Shown here one piece after another: positions 51,690 to 62,477 of a DNA stretch of 64,000 nt. Position 1 is the stretch's first letter. Every line of letters begins with the position of its first letter. Origin of the DNA: Porphyra umbilicalis (lineage: Eukaryota > Rhodophyta > Bangiophyceae > Bangiales > Bangiaceae); assembly GCA_002049455.2 (NCBI GenBank), contig KV918946.1:1-64000 (forward strand), in the 5' to 3' direction. A program made the position numbers and the translations under genes. The notes under the pieces are model-generated. The model had not been told where the DNA came from and did not search any database. It was given only the letters and a program-made list of their open reading frames with translations.

Positions 51690-53794
51690 TCACCACCGAC
51701 GGCGCCCCCCCCCCCCCCCCCCCCCGCCGCCACCTCCACAAACCGGTCGACGAGGCGCAGGTGGTCCACGCGCAGCCGGTGGCGCCCGACGCCGACGGCG
51801 AGGCGCCCCCCCCCCACGTGCGCGCGGGCCCAGGCGGTTGGGGTTGGGGCGGGGACCCCCCCCCACCACCCCCCCCCCCCCCCCCCCCGTCGCCCGCGCG
51901 GCGCGGGTGGCGGCGGGCCCCCCGCTCCCCCCCCACCCCCCCCCCCCCCCAAGGGCATGATGCCCGCGACCGACGCCCCCCCCCGCCCCCCCCCCCCGCC
52001 GCCGCGCCGCCCCACCCGGCGCCCCGCGCGAGGAGCACCACCTCCACCGCCGACCGCCGCCGCCGCACGCGGCGCACGGCCGCCGACAGGGCGGCGCGCG
52101 CCTCAGACTCGCAGCCGAGGCCCGCCACGGCCGCGTCGAGGGCGTCGGCCATGCCGCCGCCCGCCGGGCGAGCGGCGGCGGGCACCGCCGCCGCCACCGC
52201 CGCCGCCGCCGCTGCCGCCGTCGCCGCCGTTGCGCGCGTGTCGCCCGCGGCGGCGGCCGCCTTGGCGGCGGCGGCGGCAGCCGCCGCCACCACCCCCGCT
52301 GCCGCCGCGGCGCCCCCCCCCCCCCCCGGGCGCCACGCCCGTGCCCTCCATCCCCCGCATCCACCCGCCCAGGGCGGCGGTGTAGGCGCCGACGGCGTCG
52401 AGGAGCCCCCCCACCGTTGCCGCGTCGGCAACGGCCGCGCGGGCGGCGGCGAGGGCGGCGAGGACCCCCCCCGGGTCGGCGCACCCCGGCGGCGGGGCCA
52501 CCCCGTGGCGCCCCAAATACGGGAGCAGCACGTCCCGGGTGAGGGCCACCTCGGCGGCGGCGAGGCGGTCAAAGGCGGCCCACCAGGTGGCAAAGTGGTC
52601 CATGGGCGGGAGCCCCGCCCCGCGCGGCCGCCGGCGGCGTGGGGGGGGGAGGGTCCCACCCCCCCCCCCGCGGCGACACCCCCCCCACCCCCCGCCCTCC
52701 CCCCGCACCCGCCACACGCGAGCCGCCCGCAGGCGGCGGCGGCGGCGGCGGCGGCGGCGCCCCCCGTGGCGACCGCGTCGAGCATCGTTGCCAAGTCGAC
52801 CGCCTCGCGGCGCACCGCGTCGGGGCCGACGCGCACGAGCGCGTCGGTCCACCGGGGGGGGGTCCGCGGCGGCCGCGGCAGCGCCGCCGCCGCCGCCGCC
52901 GCCGCACCCGCCGCCGCCGCCGCCGCACCCGCCGCCGCCGCCGCCGCCGCCGCCGCGCCCGCCGCAGGCGCGTCGTACGCGCCGGTCGCGCAGGGGCCAT
53001 GGGCGCCCGCCGCCGCCGCCGCCGCCGCCGCCGCGGCGGGCCGCCCCCCGCGCCCGCGTTTCGGCACGTCCACCGACGCGCGGCGGCTCAAGGCGGCAAC
53101 GGCGGCGGCGGCGGCCGCGGCCGTTGCCGACCGCGGCCGCCCGTCGGCGGGGTGGGCGGAGCGGCTGTGCGCGAGGCCCCGCCGCCCGCGGGGGCGTGCA
53201 AAGGACGTGGACGTGGCGGCGGTGGCGGCGGCGGCGGCGGCGCCGCCCGTCGCGGCGCTGCCCGCCTCGTCCAACGCGTAGGCCGCCCAGCCGCCGCCAG
53301 TGCCGCCGCCGCCACCGCTGCCGCACCCGCCGTCCGAGGGCGGCGGCGACACGGGCGGCGGCGGCGACGCGTCGACGTCGGCGGCGGGGCCACTGGCACC
53401 GGGGGCAACCCCCCCGGCCGACGTGCCGCCCGAGCGGCTCGGCGACGGGGAGTGCGACGCGCCCGACAGGGGCTCCACGTAGGGCGGGAGGGCGAGGGAG
53501 TCGGCCGGGTGCCCCCCCCCCCCCCCCCCACCCCCCCACACGCCCGACGCGGCAACGCCCGCCTCGGCCGCCGCGTCGGCCGCCTCCTCTGCCAGCCGCG
53601 CCGCCACCGCCGACGCGGACGTCATGCGCGCCGCCGTCGTCGGCGGCCCGTCGCCAGAGCGACGGCGGCGGCGGCGGGAGGGGGCAGACGCGGGGGGGCC
53701 GTGGGGGGGGGGTGGGGGGGGGACCCGCCCCGCCCTTGCGCCACAGGGCGGTGAGGGAGCGGAAGGAGTGCGCTTCGGCCTTGGAGACGTCCAT
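51690..53794 (-). CDS. Unrecognised low-complexity protein, frame broken at homopolymers
   Basis: A credible start at 53794 (ACCCATGGACGTC) gives MDVSKAEAHSFRSLTALWRKGGAG. Beyond a C-rich run the coding signal continues in a second phase (MTSASAVAARLAEEAADAA; ADSLALPPYVEPLSG; TSFARPRGRRGLAHSR; RWTDALVRVGPDAVRREAVD). It then returns to the first phase (MDHFATWWAAFDRLAAAEVA, TRDVLLPYLGRHG, VGGLLDAVGAYTAALGGWM) and switches again to MADALDAAVAGLGCESEAR. The helical WWAAFDRLAAAE...VLLPYL segment faintly resembles hemerythrin-like helices, but ligand histidines are not apparent. Ala and Gly runs fill the gaps. The C-terminus is uncertain. Function unknown. Confidence 0.4.
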
Positions 53795-54212
53795 GGGTGG
53801 GGGCGTGGGCAGAGAGAGGGGGGGGGGGGAGGGGGGGGGGGGGGGGGGAAGGCACGCCGCACAAGTCACAAGGGGAGATGGGTGGCACGGGCGCGGGGGT
53901 GGGGGACAGCGACGCGCAGAGGGGGATGGGTGGGACGCGAGGCGGGGCAGCGGCAGTGACGGCGCGGCGGGCGTCGCCGTTTGACCGCAGCCGCCGCGGG
54001 CACGCAGCGGCGGGGGGGGGGGGGCCCGCCGTGCCGCCGCGCGCCCCCGCTTTGGCGGCGCCGGCGGCGCCGGCGGGCCGCGCGGCGGCACGGCGGGCGC
54101 CGCCGCCCGCCGCCGTCGGCGCGCGCGGCCCCCGCCGGCGGGGCCGCCAACGGCGCGCGCGGGGGCGCCCCAACGGCGCGGCGCGGCGCGGCAGACCCCG
54201 CTGCCGCCCCGC

Positions 54213-54258
<46 letters not shown>

Positions 54259-56310
54259 TGCGCGTCAGCCGCCCGCCGCGCGCGGTGTGCGCGGTGCACG
54301 CACGAGGCTGCAAACGCGCGTGGCGGGGTGGAGGGCGGTCCCTCCCCCCCCCCCCCCCCCCCCCCCCCCCCTGCCACACCCACCCAAACGCCCCAAGGGC
54401 GCGCCCGAGCCACCGCCCGCAACGCGGCGGGCGGCTGCGCCGGCGGGGGGGGGGCGCCGTCGGTCGCCCCCCCCGGCGACGCGGTGCGTGGCACGGCGGG
54501 ACCGCCGCGTCGGCACGGGGAGGGGGGGGGGGGAGATGGCAGCGTGCAGGTGTGTGGCGGGGGGGGGGGTGGGGGGAGCGCGTTGGGTGACGGAAGGGGG
54601 GGGGGGGGGGGGGGGGGGGGAGGGGGGGGGGCGCGCCCAGAGGGGGGGGGTTTGGAGATGAGCCCAGCAGACCCCCCGACGGTGCCTGCCCGCGCGGCGC
54701 GCGCGCGCGCGGCAGCGGGCCCCCGTTGGCGCCCCGCGCGGGGCCACGGCGGCGCGGCGGGGGTGGGGCGGCGGCGGGGGCGGCCGCTGCGCCGCCGGCG
54801 GGCGCCGCCAGCGGCGCGCCGCGCCGTGCCGACGCGCCGCCGACGGGCGGCCGGCAGTCGGCGGGGGGCCCACGGGGCGGGGAGGGGGGGGGGGGGGGGG
54901 GGGGGGGAACCGCGCCGCGCCCACCCCCGACGGCCGGTGCGGTCCGCCCGCCGCGGCGCGCGCGCCGACCGCCCGTCGACGGGCGGCGGGGCGGCGGGCG
55001 GCGGGCGGCGGGTGTGCCGTCGACGGCCGCCGGGGGGGGGGGGGGCACACCACCCCCCGTCCACGCGCGCGCCGCAACCGCACGCGCGCCGACGCCCGTT
55101 GCGCCGCCGACTGCGACGCAGGCGGCTGAGCGGCGGGTGGGCGGCGCGGGGGGGGGAGGGTGGGGAGGAGTTGTGTTGGCGTGTGGCTGGGAGAAAAAAA
55201 CGGCTCCTTACAACGCGTCGTGGTTGGGGGTGGCTCGCCACGCAGGCGCGCGTGGGTGGGGGGCGGCTGCGCCCCCCTGCCGGCCGCACCGCCGCCGCCG
55301 GCGGCGGCGCGCGTGGAAGGCGGCGTGGCGGTGCACGGTGCCGGCGGGCCGCGGCCGAGGGGCTGCAGACGAGGCACGGCACACCCCCTCGTGGGTGGGG
55401 GCGCGCGCAGTCGCGCTCCCGACGCACGCCACTGCCAGCCGCCACGGTCGGCCGACACGCCCCGCCGCACACAGTGCGGGGCGGGCGGGCGGGCGGGCGG
55501 GCGGGCGGGCGGGCGGCGGAGGACCCCCCCCCGCCCCCGCCGCCCAGGCGGCTGCCACGCCTCAAAAGCGGCCGGGGTGCGACCGGCGGGTGTCGGCACG
55601 CCGCTGGCGGCAACAGGCAATGCGGGCGGGGGGGGGGGGGGGGGGGGGGGGGACGGCCGGGGTTGGTCCCCCGCCGTGCCCCGCACCGCCGCTGCCGACT
55701 GCCGCGCACACACGCACGCGCACCGTTGCGTCATCAAGACGCTGATCCCGTGTGGTGGGGGTGTGGCTGCGGCGGTGGAGGTCGGGGGCGCCCCCGCCGG
55801 CGCACCTGCAGGTGCGGGCGCACCGGCGGGCGCGTGGGTGCGCGAGCTGTCAACGGCCACGGCAGCGGGCGAATCGGGCGCGCCCGGGTGGATCACCCAT
55901 TGCCATTGGGGGCCCCGACGTGGGTGGCCTGGCCCCCGAGCGGGCGGCAAGGCCGCGCCGTGTCGGCCGTCTGGGGCGCGTGTGCAAACCGGGGCGCCAG
56001 CAAGGATCGCCGCCGGGGCCCCCACCGCGGCGGCCGTCGGGTGGGGCCCGTGCAGGCAGAGAATGGGTGACGGCCGCGGTCCGTGCGTCAGCACCGCCCC
56101 ACCGGACGACCGCTGACCCGCGGGCCGACTGGCGGCCGCACGCCACGGCGGCGCGCTGCTCGGGCAGCCGCCCGCCACACCCCCCCCCCGCCCCACTCTC
56201 CCGATCCGCGCCGGGGGGGCCGGTGCGGACTGCTAGCCACCCGCGCCGCTGCCGGTGCCCCACGTGGGCGGCGGGGGAGAGCGGCGGGACGCGCAGCTTT
56301 TTTCCTTTTT
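53795..56310. other. Second hyper-GC block with long G/C homopolymers
   Basis: Contains two runs of 25 G (54596-54620 and 55628-55652), several runs of 10-20, a (CCG)n stretch at about 54218-54258 and a (GGGC)n array. Long open frames on both strands carry no domain. Confidence 0.6.
55478..55516 (+). repeat. (GGGC)n tetranucleotide array
   Basis: About nine tandem GGGC units; a strong G-quadruplex candidate on the plus strand. Confidence 0.85.
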
Positions 56311-59300
56311 TCAAAAAAGATGCGTCCCCGCCTCCCTGGCCACAACCCCACAAGACGTGTGGCGGTCGGCGGGGCGACCGCGGGGGCTGCTGTTCGGCTT
56401 GCGAGAGGGCCAGCCACGCGTCCACGCCCGCGGATAGCGGCCGGGGGTCCGCCCGCGGTCCGCCGGCCTGCGGTAGCAGAGGGGTGGCCGGCGCCGAGGC
56501 AGTCGGGCGGCGGCGGTCCGCCCCAACGGCCGGGACCCGACCGCCAGCGGCCGTCGAGACACCACCGGCGGCTGCATACACTGGAGGCAAGCGATCGAAG
56601 CGGAGGGTGGGGTGGGCCTCCGCGGGGGACACCCCCGCGCAGGGCTCCTGTTGGAAGGCGAGGGTGAGCGGCTGGCCAGCTCGGCAAGCGCTTGCCCGTA
56701 TGGCATGCCAAGCACCCAGTCTGTTGTCTTGTCAGCGGTCTGAGCCATCGGGCTGGCACGGGGCGCCCGTAGAGCCCTTGTGTCGCACTTGACGGGCCAA
56801 GCGCGGGCACTTGTCTGGCCGCGGCCCAACGTGGCTCTGGTGCGGCGAGTACCTTCCGTGGCGCAAGCACCGTGGTCAACATTGGCTGTGGCGGGTGACG
56901 GGCACTCTGAGGCAAGACGTCCATCCACCCGTCATCCGCTGTCGGGTAGTCCGGTACGGTAGTGGACCTGCGAGGCGGGTGCCGTAGTCACGCGTCGCCT
57001 GTGCCATTTGTATGGTCCGAAGGGCCCGTGCGGACGGTCCTTGTGGTGCGCTGGCCTTCTCCGCAGTCAACAATCCATGCGCAGGCCGCAACAGTGCGGA
57101 GCTTGAAAGCAGCCAGACGCGGTGGAAGTGGAGCACAGGCCCCAAAAGCCCCACCTTCCAACCTGCAATTACGCTGCTTTGGCTTTGTTGCTGAAGAGGA
57201 GAAAGAAGACAACCTCTGGGAGGCGAGAGCTCTGATGGCTCGCGTTCCCTTTGAGCGGGCAACTCTTCTTCGTCTGAGTGTCGGCGCGCGCTGTATCCTT
57301 CCCTCTCTGCAGGTCGACAATGGTTCCAGAAGACGTGTCTTTCAGTCGCTGCGGTCATCGTCTGTCCCCGGCCGATTTGCATTGAACCCCATTTTTTCGA
57401 CGTATCGCGACAGTCGTCGATGTCCGTATCGAAGCCGGTCTTCGTCGTACAGTACGTTGATACGAGAGCGGGCGATCGAGGCGTCGATGGGGCGTCGATA
57501 CTATTTCGATGGCTGCTTACAGCCATGCCTGAACCGGGCGTGGGATACAACAGAGAGACACGCGTCCGGTTGAGAATGAAGGTTTTTCTGCCTGCTGCGA
57601 CCGCTACGACTCCGCCCGTAATAAAACCCAAGCTTCTCTCTGGCTCACGCCAACACATCAAAGCACACCCTAACACTCGAGGGGGTTCTCCCGCAAGCCA
57701 GATGCACGGGCCTGCATCACCCGACTCACACGCCACCCCGCCTGGTTCCCCCGCATGTCTCCGAGTGGCCGCAGCGGCGCCAACGCTCCGTCAACTCCCC
57801 CCAAACCCTCCACTCGCGCGCATACAGATGGCACACTTCCCTTTGCAACACACCCGCCCACTCGGCTGGCTGCCACCACGCGGTCATTGGTGAAACTCAA
57901 ACCGCGCTTGCCGAGCATCGACCCTGCGAAGGACCCTACCAAGAAAGAGAAAGATAGGCATCCAGATACATGTACAGTCGAAAGAGAGAGTAACAGTACA
58001 CATTTAGAAGAGCAGCGCACAAGTGAACGGGGATGAGCTGGAGAGGGAAGGGGGGGGGGGGGCAAGAAAAGCAGCGACCACCGCAACAAAAGCACGTACA
58101 CTGCACCGTACGAGTGAGTGACAAGAGATTCAAGGCCAAGCGAGCAAGACAACAATTAAACGGCAACTGCACGACCGCACGACCGCACGAACAGCCCAAA
58201 GCAGCTGTGGACGCCTGAACCAAAAGCGCAGGAGGTGCAGACAACAAGGAAAAATGGCAGCGCAACTCACCTTCAAGAGCGAGTAGAAGTAGGGCGTGTA
58301 TGATGCACGGCGCAGGTGCTATGAGGGGGGAGAGAGTCGCCGAGCGCCACACGTACGGTGAGCACAGCGACGCCAGTCTGCCGGGATGAGGCGTCGGGCC
58401 GAAGAAGACACCGTCACAAAGACTGCATCTAGAACGGGAGGCCGAACGTGGGTCCCGTTCGGAGGTCGTCCGAACGCGAGCGACTCCCGTTCTCCCTCCC
58501 TTTCGCGAACGGAAGCAAGACCGGGAGAAACTCCCGTTCGGGACAATCGATGCCAGGCTCTGACCATACAGTAACGCTTGCAGTCGTGAGACAGTCTCGA
58601 TCATATTTTGTTGTGATCTCCGCTAATACAGGCCAATAGGATGGCTTGGTCGTGTAGGATGAACATCGCCATGCTTCTGCGAGGTCTGCAACTGGATCTT
58701 ATCACCCGGGGCCCGGAGTTTCATCTACATCAGTACATTTCCAGCTCGGTTGACATTGCAATTTCTCCGACTCGCCGTCGTCGCGACCACAGATGCGACT
58801 CATCTTCTTCGTGCGATCCGATTACGTCGGGCACGGACTTGGTCTCAGCAGGCGCGACAGCCCATCACCACACCAAAAGCCGTACCTTCCCTGCCGAAGG
58901 GTTCAGGGCTAAGAGCATCCCGTAAAACCGTTCAATGTGTAGTCAATACATCTGAGAGCAGCAGCATGTGCCTCACGATGCACCCCACTCATGTCCACGT
59001 CGTCGCCCCACGGGTAGGAACCACCGCGCAGCAACGTCAGATGATCGAGGGTCAAAGGAGACGTCGCACCTCAGCGCTCGAAGTGTACTCGAAGATCCAT
59101 CGATACTTCTGGTCCAGAACTGGTAGACTTGTCACGCTTCCTACGTGAAAATGTAAGTTGATGCTATACAGTCATTGCTCGCTTGTAAAGCAGGGTCGCG
59201 CACTTTGTAGCCTGCCCCCTGTCCAACAGTAGCGCCGTTGAATATGCGAGCAATCCGACACGATCGTTCTGAAACCGACCCGGGAAGGACAGCGAGGAGC

Positions 59301-59331
59301 GTTCGGTCGCTCCATTAAGCGAGCTACTAGC
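56311..59331. other. Spacer left of the piggyBac-like element
   Basis: No recognisable gene. Near 58433-58540 the motif GAACGGGAG/CTCCCGTTC is repeated in both orientations and may be an eroded foldback element. A G-run lies at 58051-58060. Confidence 0.4.
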
Positions 59332-62300
59332 TAGTGTCTATTCCCCCGACCGGATCATATGATCCTTTTCGGATCAATTGATCCGGTTTTTCGATGACCC
59401 TTTGTGAGCGAACTGCTTGTCAGATCCCGATTCTGATGCCAGAAACGGACTCAGCGAGGCGTGGTTACCCTTGGGACGGCTTGTGGTCCACGGTTCTGTC
59501 TTCGGTCCTAGACAGCATCCCAGACAGTGTCGGTGTTTCGCGGCGCTCCCGGCACCCGGAATCCTCAGCATCCCAACGCGTCCGCGCCAACTGGCGAGGT
59601 TCGCCGCCACTGTGGCGCCCCCTGCTCGCCTCTTGCGTGCCACGCACCGCGGGTGCCCTCCGAGGCACATCAGAGGGACACATGCACCCCCTACACTTGG
59701 CCGGACACCGGTCTCTCAGGCGCCTGCGCCCACCTACCCCTGCCCCACCGCCGCTATACCGTGCGAGCACGCCCCCCCTCCACGCCTGCCACGTGCTGCG
59801 GTGCCGCGTGACGGGGTCAGTCGACTCATTGCCTTCCTTTTTTCCCCTTTGGCCGCTCGGCACGCGCCCGGCGCCACCGGCTCCAATGGCGCCAGACCCG
59901 CGCCTCGTGATTGGGGCTACCGTGCACGCCAAAGCCAAGCACGTGCGGTCCCCGGTCGAGTGCGCCAAGGTGTACGGCAGCCTATCCAACGTCAAGATGC
60001 TGAATGGGACCGTGACGGCGGTGGAACGGGTCATGACGAACAAGCGACATTCAACTTGGTTGACAGCCCGGTTCGAGGTCCCCAACAAAGTGTATGTCAA
60101 GAGATTTGGGTTTCTCAACTTCCGCGCCGGACCTGCGCCTGACCCTGCCCCCCTCCCCCCCCACACCCCGGCCCCATCTTCTGCCGTTCCGGCAGCTCCT
60201 GCCGGCCCGTCGACCGCACCACCTATTTCCGTGCTTGGACCAATGGGACCGACTGGGCGCCCTCCCACCCAAGGTTCCGACGCGGGCGCGCCGACAACCG
60301 CTTTGGGGCAGCTGGCACCGCCCCCAACCGTACCCGCTGTCGAGCCCGGTGTTCCCGCTGTCCTCTCGGCGTCTGCGGTCGGGCAAGCAGCGACGGGTCC
60401 CACCGTGGCTCCACCGGTGACCGTGGGCGGGATGGAGTGGCGCGACCGCGACGCTCTCCAACCGATTGGCGGCCCCGTCCCCCGTCGCACCTGGTCGGTG
60501 CGCACGCTGGGAGGGGAGCTTATCGTGGAGGGCGGAGACAGCGTCGGCTTTGGGCGTGGCCGCACGCCAGTAGACTACTTCCTGGCTGTGTTCCCACAGA
60601 CGCAGCTGTCCCTGATCTCCATCCTGACGTCGGCAAAGCTTTCGGCTCGTCGGCTGGCTCCGACGACCCCGGGAGAAGTCCTTAAGTTCTTCGGGGTGCT
60701 GCTCTTGGCCACGCGCTTCGAGTTTGGGTCTCGGGCAGACCTTTGGGCCACAACTTCCTCAACCAAGCACATGCTCGCTCCGGCTTTTGGTGCACGGACC
60801 GGGCTGACTCGCAACCGCTTGGACGACCTTTGGTCCAACCTCGTGTTCAGTCGCCAGCCGGCGGGCGGTCCGGCGGAGGGAGCCGGTGGGACGGAGCAGT
60901 TTCGGTGGGCCCTGGTCAACGATTTTGTGGCGGGCATCAACCAACACCTGGCTGCTCACGTGACCCCCGGGGACACCCTCTGTGTCGAAGAGTCTATATC
61001 CAAGTGGTATGGGCAAGGCGGCCACTGGATCTCCATTGGCCTGCCAATGTACGTGGCCATAGACCGCAAACCCGAGAACGTGTGCGAGATCCAGAACGCC
61101 GCCTGCGGCAGAAGTGGCATCATGTTGCGTCTCAAGATTGTCACGACTGCGACGGACCACAATGCCAATATCTCTGCAGCTGAGCAAGGGCTGCTTCACG
61201 GCACGGCCGTTTTGCAACGGTTGGTGGCTCCTTGGGCCGGCTCGGGGCGGGTCGTGTGTGCCGACTCCTACTTTAACATTGTCGAGGCGCCCGAGACGCT
61301 GCGAGCCTCTGGCCTCCGTTGTATTGGCGTGGTCAAGACCGCTCACCGGCGCTTTCCTATGACAAGCCTCGCATCGCGTGAGCTGCGGTCACGCGACGAC
61401 CACGCCTCGATGGTGCATGTCGACTCGACTGGGACGCCGGACATGATGGCTGTCCTGTGGCTGGACCACGACCGGCGCTACTTTGTGGCCACAGCGGGTA
61501 GTACCCAACCCGGTACACCCTGTGAGCGCCTGCGGTGGCGGGAGATGCCGGGTGGGGCACAACGTGTGGCGGTGACCGTGCCCCAGCCCGAGGTTGCAGA
61601 GATATACTACTCTTGTGCGGCCAAGATTGATCAACACAATAGGTGCCGTCAAGATGACCTCCGCTTGGAGCACAAGTTTGGGACCCACGATTGGTCCCTG
61701 CGTGTCAACCTTTCGCTGCTGGGAATGTGCTTGGTCGATGCGTGGCTCCTGCACACGGGAGCCCGAGGCCCGGCAGCGACGCTTAAGCAAGCCACGTTCT
61801 ACGAGGAGCTCGCGACCGGGCTGATTGACAACACCTCTGACATTGTCGGGCCCCGCTCCCGAGGGGAGCCCGCCGCCGCTGCCGCCGCTGACCAACCCCC
61901 CACAGTATACGGTGTGGGCACACACCTCGCGCCAACAACCAAGCGGCGCAAGTCTGCGACAGATGAGCCATCCTCCCACCTGGCGCAGAGAGATTGCCGG
62001 GTGTGCAAGAAGGACAGGAGCTCACTCGTTTGCTCTACCTGCCGGGAGAACTCTCGAGGGCGCGAGGTGTTTGTGTGTGCCCCCCGCACCGGTCGCAGTT
62101 GCTTTGCACTGCACATGAGAGCGGTGCACGGCATGGAGATTGGACTGGGCGGGGGATGACGATGCACGTCAGCGGTTGCCGATGCGGGGCGACAAGGGGC
62201 TGGGGTATTTTAGAAGGAGCCGCTAGACGCGCAGGTCGAGGGGAGGGGAGGTGTTAGCCCCACGTGAGGACGCCCAGTCGGACCAGCTACAAAGCTGATC

Positions 62301-62477
62301 ACTCTGTTTTGTCATCAGACCCCTCGGTTTCGACAAGAAGCGCGTCTGAGTAACTTTGTATGCGCCCTTTCCTCCGTTTTCTTATCAGGATGTGCTGGAA
62401 TGGGCGATTTCGGGACCGGATCAAATGATCCGGTCTACCGGATCATTTGATCCTTTTTGTCGGGGGAATAGACACTA
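59332..62477 (+). mobile_element. Complete piggyBac-like DNA transposon with 17-bp terminal inverted repeats
   Basis: Identical ends GTGTCTATTCCCCCGAC at 59334-59350 and inverted at 62459-62475, each preceded on the outside by TA (59332-59333, 62476-62477). Just inside both ends lie short palindromes of the form GGATCAnnTGATCC (left GGATCATATGATCC and GGATCAATTGATCC; right GGATCAAATGATCC and GGATCATTTGATCC). Classical piggyBac elements duplicate TTAA, which is not seen here. One transposase gene fills the interior. Confidence 0.88.
59886..62159 (+). CDS. piggyBac-type transposase (DDE_Tnp_1_7) with C-terminal Cys/His cluster
   Basis: Start proposed at 59886 (MAPDPRLVIGATVHAKAKHV, 757 residues). 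The frame is open back to 59394, but those 164 codons look like leader. N-terminal domain includes LNGTVTAVERVM and STWLTARFEVPN; a Pro-rich linker follows. The nuclease core runs from DYFLAVFPQTQLSLISI through DNTSDIVG. First catalytic position: TLCVEESISKWYGQGG, Glu368 where the family normally has Asp. Second: VCADSYFN (D460). Third: KIDQHNRCRQDDL (D582). RKPENVCEIQNAACG is a family-typical motif. The C-terminus holds C-X2-C-X8-C-X2-C-X11-C-X7-C-X3-H-X4-H, the zinc-binding tail that in piggyBac binds terminal repeats. No stop or frameshift is present, so the element is structurally intact. Confidence 0.9.
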   Translation: MAPDPRLVIGATVHAKAKHVRSPVECAKVYGSLSNVKMLNGTVTAVERVMTNKRHSTWLTARFEVPNKVYVKRFGFLNFRAGPAPDPAPLPPHTPAPSSAVPAAPAGPSTAPPISVLGPMGPTGRPPTQGSDAGAPTTALGQLAPPPTVPAVEPGVPAVLSASAVGQAATGPTVAPPVTVGGMEWRDRDALQPIGGPVPRRTWSVRTLGGELIVEGGDSVGFGRGRTPVDYFLAVFPQTQLSLISILTSAKLSARRLAPTTPGEVLKFFGVLLLATRFEFGSRADLWATTSSTKHMLAPAFGARTGLTRNRLDDLWSNLVFSRQPAGGPAEGAGGTEQFRWALVNDFVAGINQHLAAHVTPGDTLCVEESISKWYGQGGHWISIGLPMYVAIDRKPENVCEIQNAACGRSGIMLRLKIVTTATDHNANISAAEQGLLHGTAVLQRLVAPWAGSGRVVCADSYFNIVEAPETLRASGLRCIGVVKTAHRRFPMTSLASRELRSRDDHASMVHVDSTGTPDMMAVLWLDHDRRYFVATAGSTQPGTPCERLRWREMPGGAQRVAVTVPQPEVAEIYYSCAAKIDQHNRCRQDDLRLEHKFGTHDWSLRVNLSLLGMCLVDAWLLHTGARGPAATLKQATFYEELATGLIDNTSDIVGPRSRGEPAAAAAADQPPTVYGVGTHLAPTTKRRKSATDEPSSHLAQRDCRVCKKDRSSLVCSTCRENSRGREVFVCAPRTGRSCFALHMRAVHGMEIGLGGG

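Noticed and set aside
6454-54620. Programmed ribosomal frameshifting to explain the many phase switches
   Set aside because: Switches occur at different run lengths, without slippery heptamers or a shared downstream structure, and in one polarity; sequencing error is simpler.
52103-56196. Overlapping 640-980 codon frames on both strands
   Set aside because: Produced by near-absence of A/T stops. Only islands on the minus strand between 51.7 and 53.8 kb look protein-like.
59394-59885. Extra 164 N-terminal codons on the piggyBac transposase
   Set aside because: Composition is leader-like and unrelated to the family. The conserved part starts around 59886, though use of the upstream ATG cannot be excluded.
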